Below are positions 36,801-43,330 of a DNA stretch of 43,330 bases, one piece after another. Position 1 is the first letter of the stretch. Each line of letters begins with the position of its first letter. The stretch spans positions 1-43,330 of the forward strand of contig JAHBMJ010003579.1 of the NCBI GenBank assembly GCA_018398765.1, read 5' to 3'. A model generated the notes under the pieces. That model searched no databases and was not told where the DNA came from. It saw nothing but the letters and a program-made list of their open reading frames with translations. Source of the DNA: Chromera velia (lineage: Eukaryota; Sar; Chromeraceae). The position numbers and the translations under genes were made by a program.

Positions 36801-37791
36801 TCGTCTGCGCGCACATTCACAAAGAGAACGGAGGTACACGTCCAACTCTTTGAAGAGCGTACACCCACAGACAGGAGTCCTTGAAATTGCACAGAGTGCG
36901 AACGAGAGATATCAGCGGCTGACCGAAAAAGATGTAGCTGAGACAGGGGTGGGCTCCGATGTCATGCGACCACTCGCACGTTTTTTTCTGGCACCCCTTT
37001 TTCTTCAAGAGCCTTTTGCAAAGATTTCTCTGCAGTAAAAATGCAAATGCACATTAAAAAACAAAAGATGGACATGCAAAAGAATGGTCGCATCGAACAG
37101 AGTAATGGGTCCTGGAGCCGTTCAGCGCGAGGGAAGATGGAGAAAGGCAGGGAGATGCAACACGACGCAAGAAGAGGGTCGGTGTGGAACAAGCTACGGG
37201 CAGCTCGGCCGAGGTCTGCATGCATAGCGTCGAAGGTGACCAAGAAGACAGACAGTAAAGGAGACGCCGGTTCGATCAGGGCCGGTAGACGGATAATGTA
37301 GTGGGCAGAGTGGAAAAGCAAAGCCAACTCATGAGACGCAGAAGGCCAAATGTTGAGAAATGACAGCAAGTGCACACCAAAACCGCAAAACAGCAAACAA
37401 TAAACTCCCAGAGGCCGCTTATCAGAAAACGAAACTTGCGTACCCGTTTCGTTTGAAGGATCTCGGCGTCGTGAGAGAACCGGCAGGCATCCGCAGTGAA
37501 TCCACACCTGCACGGATCGACAGCTTTTGTGTCTTGTATTCGGTCTATACATGCATAGTGCAGCATGTTACAGCATGTCAAACTCCAGAGAGACTGACTG
37601 ATGTCGCCGGAATGCCTCGCACGGGACCCACTTGTTCCCGGACCCTGCAGTACATGACACGTGCAAAGAAAGCACAGCTCCTGCGGGTGCGTCAGTGACT
37701 GGCCATCTTGCAAGCAGAAGAAGGAGCACTCACCAGCTTGCGGTTGTGCTTGCGGGTTACCAAGTTGGACGCGATACGTGCACTCAGACAT
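31878..37791 (-). CDS. CCCH-type zinc-finger protein, multi-exon
   Basis: CCCH fingers usually bind single-stranded RNA, so a role in mRNA regulation is likely but inferred. Read from 37791 downwards the gene has a Cys-rich first exon, a canonical C-x8-C-x4-C-x3-H finger (CKRLLKKKGCQKKTCEWSH), a further C..C..CPFSH finger, a Glu/Ser-rich linker, a short exon near 35.2 kb, another finger (CFRDPCPHGSH) and a long Pro-rich C-terminus ending GQGNGYMPRGPRR. The junctions 37444/37029 and 32818/32758 agree in phase. Those around 36.8, 36.55 and 33-35 kb are unresolved, and at least one exon is probably missing from my model. The gene converges on the TTLL gene. Confidence 0.75.
32818..32928 (-). CDS. 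CCCH gene, zinc-finger exon
   Basis: The exon follows the acceptor CCCTGTCCTTTGTGCAG and encodes ETCFRDPCPHGSHKTLHPQE and then a basic helix (FLLDNKKRLRDLLS). The C-x4-C-x4-H arrangement suggests a finger whose first Cys is in the preceding, unidentified exon. It starts with two bases of a split codon, so the exon before it must end in phase 1. The exon near 35.2 kb ends in phase 0, so one exon is missing between them. Confidence 0.75.
32930..35100. other. Intronic region of the CCCH gene with microsatellites
   Basis: It contains CA and GA runs (33540-33595), a CGTACA hexamer run with CA repeats (33768-33822), a 50-bp tandem duplication (34800-34840 and 34850-34890) and a poly-A run (34919-34934). 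A possible minus-strand exon near 34720-34795 (EVFDAGKKHVEGVFEGRRIR) was noticed, but its phase does not fit the exon before it. Confidence 0.5.
35112..35345 (-). CDS. CCCH gene, internal exon
   Basis: The frame reads RTLHKNPKSFFSIDLQIYVH, LSFVCGDTSDARFLCHIPMQ, then KTARLGPAPGEIVESLLSQT PEAEE, and stops at a clean GTGAGT donor in phase 0. The acceptor is a CTTCTTCCCCGCAG with a TAA immediately after it in another frame. The composition is that of a folded region. An internal acceptor (TGACACCTCAG, about 35256) could shorten it. Confidence 0.6.
35530..35905 (+). repeat. CT/CTC-rich low-complexity tract around the assembly gap
   Basis: The sequence on both sides of the gap is nearly pure pyrimidine (CTCT, CCCT units). 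It lies in an intron of the CCCH gene. The gap most likely reflects failure to assemble this repeat. Confidence 0.9.
35653..35830. other. Assembly gap, 178 N
   Basis: A run of N inside the CT-rich tract. Its true length is unknown. Translations that run across it are meaningless. Confidence 0.98.
36090..36545 (-). CDS. CCCH gene, Ser/Glu-rich linker exon
   Basis: The frame reads EAGITVFGGVLAEEHGQPSE, a Glu-rich stretch, VGEMERVAPNRGVKAGISQT, two long serine runs separated by MVPFPSTTAVP, an Ala-rich stretch and VVEAQQRAQAAARKLGFVMS, typical of disordered apicomplexan linkers. It is in a different frame from the finger exon upstream, so a short intron lies near 36545-36600, but I could not fix its ends. 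The downstream donor (somewhere near 36090-36160) is also unfixed. Confidence 0.6.
36570..36804 (-). CDS. CCCH gene, zinc-finger exon
   Basis: After an acceptor GTGCGCGCAG the frame reads DECEKEENGERCPFSHEKPA, then EKIQFIHWYSYKLHQHMKGA and a basic stretch KKKKRELLEKRW. C-x8-C-x3-H is the second half of a CCCH finger, with the first Cys contributed by the upstream exon (CNFKDSC). The phase of the upstream donor does not match this acceptor exactly; GAG/TGC a few bases later would, so the true start may be a few codons in. Confidence 0.65.
36865..37029 (-). CDS. CCCH gene, canonical CCCH finger exon
   Basis: The acceptor is CATTTTTACTGCAG and the frame starts in phase 0, matching the previous donor. 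It encodes RNLCKRLLKKKGCQKKTCEW SHDIGAHPC, a C-x8-C-x4-C-x3-H finger, then LSYIFFGQPLISLVRTLCNF KDSCLW. The likely donor is GTGTAC at 36864. Confidence 0.8.
37444..37791 (-). CDS. CCCH gene, first exon
   Basis: An ATG at 37791 opens a frame of 116 codons without stops, ending at CGG/GTACGC in phase 0. It begins MSECTYRVQLGNPQAQPQAG and is rich in Cys and His (GECSFFCLQDGQ, LCFLCTCHVLQG, LTCCNMLHYAC), finishing with VDPCRCGFTADACRFSHDAE, a CCCH-like finger with unusual spacing. GTGAGT..CAG pairs inside it could be spliced, but the resulting frames do not fit the last finger, so I prefer one exon. No promoter element is identifiable upstream. Confidence 0.65.
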
Positions 37792-38226
37792 CAGGAGAAA
37801 CTTCTCCGAAAAAATGACGAAGAAAGAGACGGGGGGTATTCAAACCAAGGTTTCTGTCACCCAATAGCACACGGCAAGCATCAGAAATTCATCAAACATG
37901 CATGAAACGTGCTGCTGCTGAGTTGCATGCCATAAAAAGTCCACTGTGAACTGACAAAGCTAGAGGGCCGCTGGCAAAACTGAGAATCAGGAGGATTCAT
38001 GGAGGATTCCCACCAACTGAAATGCTCCCATGCAGGGAGCATGCCGTGGCCCCCAAAAGTTCATGAACTATTGAAAATTCGTTGGCCGGCTCCGCCGGCG
38101 GCCACGGTATCTGACTGCATTGTTAATTGACGTGCTCCGCCGGAGCGCGCGGTTTATACCGTCGCGGCCGCGGGGGCCACGGCAGGGAGGCATTGAAGCC
38201 GGCTGGGGACGCAAACTCTCCAATGT
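37792..38226. other. Upstream flank of the CCCH gene with a GC-rich inverted repeat
   Basis: It probably holds the CCCH promoter and 5' untranslated region. GCCGTGGCCCCC at about 38043 is repeated inverted as GGGGGCCACGGC at about 38173, with GCCGGCTCCGCCGGC and GTGCTCCGCCGGAGC palindromes between. This may be a decayed mobile element. Confidence 0.5.
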
Positions 38227-38438
38227 GGGGACGCACAAAAAAAATTTTATAAGACGGTGTCTCAAAACCCCCCCCCTCCCCCCAAGCCTTCAAAAAGCCC
38301 AACTTATAAGGCGGCGGTACATATGTAGTGCGGCGGCGCATGGGTCATATACGGCGGTGCGCAGCGTCTTATAGCCCCCCCCCCCTCCAAGAAATCCTTA
38401 TAAGACACCGTCTTATAAGCAATATTTTGTGTGTCCCC
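38227..38438. mobile_element. 212-bp inverted-repeat element with poly-C tracts
   Basis: The ends are inverted copies over about 35 bp: GGGGACGCACAAAA..TTATAAGACGGTGTC at the left and the complement of GGGGACACACAAAA..TTATAAGACGGTGTC at the right. The interior has two C-rich runs and GCGGCGG repeats. No target duplication is evident and there is no coding capacity. Confidence 0.7.
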
Positions 38439-39010
38439 TATCTGATGTAAGTAAGCTTGCGAATAACCCCGGAAAGCAAGAAAAACTACCACTGGTTACC
38501 ACTGCGATATGCAGTGTCATCAGTTACCACTGCATGGTTGACGCACGGAAGCTCTTTAAATTCATTGAAAGACTTCAAAGCGCGAAAAATAGTGAAAAGA
38601 TATGAGCATAATATATTAGCGATGGTTTCATAATTAAGTGTCCCCCGCTACGAATAAATTCGCCGGCAGCCATGGCTAGCCATGGCAGACTTTCTGGAGC
38701 TGCGGCCTTTTTTACATGCTGTTTAAAGTAGCTAGGGGCCAGGGGGCACCCCCGGGTTAACTTGGCTGCCTATTAGGGCAGCCGGGGACCGCCCCTAGCT
38801 CGTTTTTGAAATTAAATTTTATTGAGCGACCCGGAGTGATGGAGTGATGAGGGATAGATGAGTGGATGAAGTGAGGGAGTGACTAAGGGAATCCGATGGA
38901 TGGATTGATGGATGAATCTCATCTCTTTTTGTCTTTTCTTTTGCTTTCTTTTCTTCCTACTACTTTCTTTTCTTTTCTTTTCCAGGTAGGCAGCCTAGGC
39001 AGGCAGTAGG
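38439..39010. other. Repeat-derived intergenic DNA, no gene seen
   Basis: A segment near 38690-38830 (CATGCTGTTTAAAG, AGCTCGTTTTTGAAA, CGACCCGGAGTGA) shares short blocks with 39780-40065, partly inverted, suggesting decayed members of another element family. GATG-rich and TTTTC-rich simple sequence fills 38830-38985. Confidence 0.45.
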
Positions 39011-39284
39011 GACCTCCCTGAACCTAACTACCACTTAAAAATTCAAGCCGCATTTTTGGATAAGCTCGAAAGTCCGCGCCGCAGGCGCGGATCATTTACG
39101 GTGTTTTAAAAGCCAAAGCCGCATATCTGAACGGTGTCTTGACTTAATGTCTTGACCGTCTACGCCGCAGGTATGGATGGTCTGCGTGGACGGTCTCTTG
39201 AAAAACAATGCCGCAGATAGAGATCATCTTGATCTATAACATCTTGATTATATTTTTTTAAGTGATACTTAGGTTCAAGGAGGT
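39011..39284 (+). mobile_element. Short TIR DNA element, copy B (274 bp)
   Basis: It starts GACCTCCCTGAACCTAACTA and ends in the inverted equivalent (TGATACTTAGGTTCAAGGAG), matching copies A and C. Flanks GGCAGTAGG and TGCAGCAGG agree at 7 of 9 positions and may be a decayed target duplication. The interior has GCGCCGCAGGCGCGG and related subrepeats. Confidence 0.75.
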
Positions 39285-40114
39285 TGCAGCAGGCCCCTGC
39301 ACTAGCAGCGCTAGGAGGGAGTGGTCTTTTTGAACAGCAGGCAGGCAGCAGGCGCCAGTGCAAGCTGCACTAGCAGGAAGATGGTTCCGTTATCACAATT
39401 GAAGTAGCGCATATGTCGTTTGACAGTCATGATCTTGTAGTCTTAAAATGTGACAGTCTTAAAAAGAGTTCGATTCAATGTAGGACAGTATTATGTTAGG
39501 TCACTTTAAAATATTTGTTTCGTCACCTCTTACTTTAAAAAAAATTTGCGTGGTTCCCCCCCTCCGCCCCCCTCTCCATTTCACCACCCCGTGGAAAAAA
39601 ATCTTTTACTGCGCCGCCCTAAATATGTGATGATATTTGGGCATATTTTATAAAGAGGCGCACCCGAGGGCTACCCCCGGTTCACTTTTGGACCACCCGG
39701 GGGCCTAAGCTATGCTAAGCTACTTATGCTCCCACCTGAAGTCTAGTCAGATGGGGGCTTGCCCCCGCCTAGTTTTTTTCAACTTTAAACAGCATGCTTT
39801 TTTACGAGGGGGGTTTACTTCTAGGTTCACTCTTATTTCACTCTTTTGGGGGGTTTAGGCCTCGATTTAGCAAATTTCAGCCAAAATAGACTAAAATTTA
39901 TCTTTTAAAGCACTCTGCTCACTGCCTATAGTTTTGTTGCAAAGATGATAAGGTATTTTATGATATGACCCAGCTTTGAAGTCGGTTTTTCTAGCCTTTT
40001 TTAGCTCCCAGCTCGTTTTTGAAAGCTAGTTTTGAAAGTTTAGTGAACAACCCGGAGCTACCTGGAGCACTGTCGGGTGACTGTACTATATGAACAAAAT
40101 TCCCGATGCACTGC
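39285..40114. other. Intergenic DNA, no gene seen
   Basis: It contains GC-rich islands (39660-39770, with CCCCGGTT and CACCCGGGGG) and AT-rich sequence. Blocks resembling 38690-38830 appear here inverted. No coding sequence or RNA gene is supported. Confidence 0.5.
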
Positions 40115-40124
40115 ACGTATGTCT

Positions 40125-41069
40125 AGTGACCATGTTTGATTTGATTATATTTGATTTGATTTGATTTAATTTAATTTGATTTGATTTGAGCTTCAACCTC
40201 AAATATTTAATGTTTGAGGTAAGATTTGAGGTTAACTTCTTAGGGTTCCTCACTGAGTCACTGTATGACTTTCTGTCACTCTGATCATTTTTCTCATGAC
40301 AATAGTTATCAGAACATTTCTGATGTGTGTTTCAAAAATTTTAAAAAATATATATAAAATTATAACTTATCAGTTCCGTAAAAAAAATATACCTGTGTGG
40401 CAGTGTATATACACTAGTCACTGAGACTCATTCTAGTATACTAGTCACTGGGACTCACTCTAGTACTAATAGAGATTAAGAACGTAAAATTGATAGATTT
40501 GAAATTGCATATGACTTTTTATTGATATGATAAAGTTAGAGCACGTACCAAAATTGAGGTGACAATCACTCAGCTTTATGGCACTTCCTTTTCCTCTTTT
40601 TTATGATCACTTTCTTTAATGTAAATCGAATCGATCGGTGGTGGGAGCTGCTGAGAGCTTTTTCTCGGTGGTGAGAGCTGTAAAATGTTTGCAGACGCTC
40701 AAAAAGGGGGCCGTAAAAGATGTTCCAGCACCAGAAAAGTCAACACAGCTGTTCAGGAAAACGTTCAGCTGATCGGTTTACCCTCTGCATGAAGTAAAAA
40801 GGGGTGAAACGTCAATTTCAGTGCAGCTCAAAACGTTTTTTTTTTTAGAGCAAACCATCAAGATTTAGGTTTTTTTATTTGAATCAGCATACGTGACGGA
40901 TCGGTACTTGCAAAAGTTTTTTCGGGACCTTCATATTTGAGGTTGAAAGTCATATTGACAAATATTTGATCGTATTTGATAGGTCTTTAAACACTAGGTC
41001 CTCCCTGACTGGATATTTGATTTGAGCTTAAGCCCTACCTCAAATCAAATCAAATCAAACATGGTCACT
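40125..41069. mobile_element. 945-bp TIR element with 10-bp target duplication
   Basis: The ends are inverted copies starting AGTGACCATGTTTGATTTGA and going into TTTGA pentamer repeats. The flanks are ACGTATGTCT (40115-40124) and ACATATGTCT (41070-41079), a 10-bp duplication with one mismatch. The interior has a tandem pair of TACTAGTCACTGRGACTC units near 40430-40460 but no transposase frame. A 9-10-bp duplication suits Mutator-like elements; that assignment is inference. Confidence 0.8.
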
Positions 41070-41608
41070 ACATATGTCTTACCGAATGAAGACAGTCCCT
41101 CAAAACGTATCCATCATTTCCTCTGCATGGCATTTTCGACTTTTGTAAAAAGATAGACTTGCGTCTCTCCTGATTAAGTGTAAGAAAAGATAATGGGCTG
41201 ACTTCCTTACTGGCAAGTTACTGCTGAAAAAGGCTTTCTTAAGCCGTACAGTATTAAAGAGAGCAAAAAGATGCCTAAAATATGTAAAACGCCCCTCAAA
41301 TTAGTTTAGCATTCGTGCACGTTCGTGTAACTTAATGTTGCTTAATATGATTTATATGAATATCTCAAACTCAGACTGCAGTACCAAAATTTTATTGTTA
41401 TGCATTCCAAATATAATAAGGGATTTTTATTATTTCTTAAATATTGAAATCACGATATTGATCCAACTATTCACTATAATGTATATTCATTTTGTTTTCT
41501 GATTTATAATACATAGATTCACGAAATATGTGCTTACGTCCTAGCCATAGTTTTGCTGACTGAAGTTAGGTACTCATACGGAGTTATACCTAGATTCATA
41601 CCTCTGGT

Positions 41609-42026
41609 GACCTCCCTGAACCTAAGTACCATTTGAAAGTTGAAGCCACACTTTTGGATAAGTTTGAAAGTCTACGCCGCAGGCGTGGATCTTTAAGGGT
41701 CTCTTAAAAGCTAAATGAACAGTGTCTTGACCGTTTATACCGCATGTGTGGACGGTTTCTTGAAAAAGAGTGCTGTACATTTGATTAATGATTAATTGAT
41801 GCTAAACCCTAGGTGGAGTTAGAACTCCCGGGCGGCGTATACATGCATAGGTCTGTTCAATTATGCCAGCTACAAGCTAAGTGGACGACAGTTATTCGAA
41901 CTTAATCTAATCAATCATTTACTATAATATGAAGAGAAATTATAAAGAGGTGAGAGGGTTGAGAGCGTAATACATATGAATTATCTTGATTATATTTTTT
42001 TAAGTGGTACTTAGGTTCAGGGAGGT
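41609..42026 (+). mobile_element. Short TIR DNA element, copy C, with nested insertion
   Basis: The element opens GACCTCCCTGAACCTAAGTA and closes AGTGGTACTTAGGTTCAGGG AGGT. A perfect 9-bp target duplication, ACCTCTGGT, lies at 41600-41608 and 42027-42035. It is about 145 bp longer than copy B because other sequence, including a reversed LINE tail, has inserted near 41783. Confidence 0.88.
41783..41860 (-). mobile_element. LINE 3' tail nested in copy C
   Basis: Read on the minus strand this gives CATGTATACGCCGCCCGGGAG and then CCTAGGGTTTAGCATC, followed by a TTAATCA-type run, the same layout as the LINE tail at 31640-31713. It is inserted in the short TIR element and is therefore younger than that copy. 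The 5' limit is not clear. Confidence 0.55.
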
Positions 42027-42035
42027 ACCTCTGGT

Positions 42036-42600
42036 TTAAATTTTAGCATGTATCTAAGCATATATAGTGAAGAATGAAGACAGGGGAGATTGAGGTACGT
42101 CGCCGGCCAGACGAGATTGAGGGTGGTGCCGGGGTGCGGGTCTGCCGCGCTTGCCGCCCTACGATATGTCTTCGCCTTCTGGGGCCGCTTACATACGCTT
42201 ACATTGCACGATACGTCATGCACCTGATTTGGTTGCATTCAGATCGATTGACGGTGCATCATTCATTAACGCTTCTAGCTTTGCAAGAACGTTTGTCTTT
42301 CTCTGTACGATCGAACTGACAGACTTTCCTAAAGAGCTTTGACAGAAGAAAGCCGTGGGTACTTGCGCTCTAGCAGCTCTAGCTACATATGGCTTAACTT
42401 GTATAGCTATCAATCGTAACTCTCAGAGCCTTAATGCATGAGTTAGAACATCATCAGAAACATTCTTCAACTGTTCATCATTTTAATGTATTATAATGTC
42501 TTCAATAATTTTTAAATCAAAACTACATGATTTTTCAGTTTTTTAAACATAATTTTTCTATTTCTCGATCTTTTTACTATATAACTTCGTGCACAATGAT
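42036..42600. other. Intergenic DNA, no supported gene
   Basis: Short overlapping frames on both strands have no motif. From 42430 the sequence becomes AT-rich. Confidence 0.5.
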
Positions 42601-42652
42601 GATTGAGGGTTTTGTTATCCATGCCGCGTCCCCATATATGGGAGGCGGATCT
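42601..42652 (+). mobile_element. Second copy of the 52-bp mini-element
   Basis: GATTGAGGG...GGCGGATCT matches the insertion at 15749-15800 at 44 of 52 positions with no gaps. No target duplication is obvious here. Confidence 0.65.
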
Positions 42653-43330
42653 AGCCTAGTTTGTCGATAAGTTCCGTCCTAAAACCACTAGCGACTAAAA
42701 CAAGCGTGACTTCGATTACTTTAATACATCTTAATCGACAGAATAGACAAACAAAAGAGAGAAAAAAAAAACAGAGGAGATAAAGGGCAGAACCTTCACA
42801 ACACTTCAGTTCTTTCCTTGGAAAAGGCTACCCTCTTCCCTCTCCTCCATCAACTCATCACCCCTCCTTCTTTAAACACAGTGCCCCAAACTTTTCTGAA
42901 TGATTCTCCCTTTTGTACAATAACTGCCTAACTCATAAAAAAAGCCTCCGGCAGGGACAAGGTGCGCTTCGCCAGAAGCTCCGCGCCTTGTATATATGGA
43001 CATGTATTACTATACGTAATAATCGAGATGTAATTAAAATATATATACGTACATCGATACGTACATTGCATGCATGATGCATATTAATATTAATAATAGA
43101 TATAGCTATAGGATGCAATTCAACCTTCTTCTCAATGTCGGATCGAGTATAGTTGGTCGAGCCGCAAGAGGAAATCGAAAGAGAACGGGCAGAGAAGCTC
43201 TCGCCTTGCTTTGGAACTTTCATTATTCTCTTTCCCGTCCAAATCTCCAAGCAGCCCAGTACAAGGCATGTGTGGAAACCGCGAAGGAAGGCCCATAAAA
43301 GCTTCCGCCTTCCTCCTCGGCGGGCTACTG
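42653..43330. other. Right end of the window, no supported gene
   Basis: An AT-rich segment (42980-43110) contains ATATATACGTACATCGATACG and TGCATGCATGATGCATATTA. Short frames near the end on the plus strand (about 43135-43298) have no recognisable motif, and any gene here would continue outside the window. Confidence 0.45.

Noticed and set aside
37572-37733. Introns with GTGAGT and GTAACA donors inside the first CCCH exon
   Set aside because: Splicing them puts the following CGFTADACRFSH finger out of frame, whereas the unspliced frame is open throughout.

Overview
The window is eukaryotic nuclear DNA, most likely from a sarcocystid coccidian (Apicomplexa). Sarcocystis, with its repeat-rich genome, is my best guess and Cystoisospora the alternative. 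The reasons are genes split by GT..AG introns of very uneven size, long low-complexity Ser/Pro/Glu/Ala tracts inside exons, many TGCATGC motifs, very abundant simple repeats, degraded LINE-type retroelements and small DNA transposons, and an assembly gap. There are no bacterial-style operons, tRNAs, rRNAs or CRISPR arrays that I can see. Species assignment is inference.

Two host genes can be reconstructed and they converge. (1) About 2.4 to 21.16 kb, + strand: a tubulin-tyrosine-ligase-like (TTLL) gene in about 14 exons whose splice phases agree from exon 2 to the stop codon (about 1,030 residues). An unrecognised N-terminal half is followed by a TTL domain carrying the NHFPG, YIHRPLLVGG..LNLRLY, YREGLVRFASEVY, FIHLTNN and LLDADLHPWLLEVN signatures. 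I could not find the ATP-binding lysine motif (W-[IV]-x-K-P). Its sixth full intron runs from 6,871 to 18,096 and is packed with repeats. (2) About 37.79 to 31.88 kb, - strand: a CCCH zinc-finger protein with several Cys/His fingers, Ser-rich and Glu-rich linkers and a Pro/Arg-rich C-terminus. Its terminal exons are firm; the middle exons are only partly resolved and one intron holds a 178-base assembly gap.

Between the genes (21.2 to 31.8 kb) lie a small terminal-inverted-repeat element, repeat remnants, a weak minus-strand gene candidate (26.6 to 28.7 kb) and a 5'-truncated, multiply broken LINE reverse transcriptase (29.0 to 31.7 kb). Upstream of the CCCH gene (37.8 to 43.3 kb) there is almost nothing but non-autonomous DNA elements, some nested, several with clear target-site duplications.

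The most unusual pattern is in the TTLL gene. At least seven loci carry a short AT-rich filler with the palindromic motif TTTCATACAGAATTC / GAATTCTGTATGAAA, flanked by a direct duplication of unrelated local gene sequence (about 17 to 75 bp). One locus has a 40-bp perfect duplication around a 62-bp filler ended by 23-bp perfect inverted repeats. Another has copied the first 75 bp of a coding exon three times, and others lie beside splice sites. The TTLL intron also holds a foldback element of about 2 kb with three internal long hairpins, one arm of which carries a 52-bp insertion that recurs at 42.6 kb.
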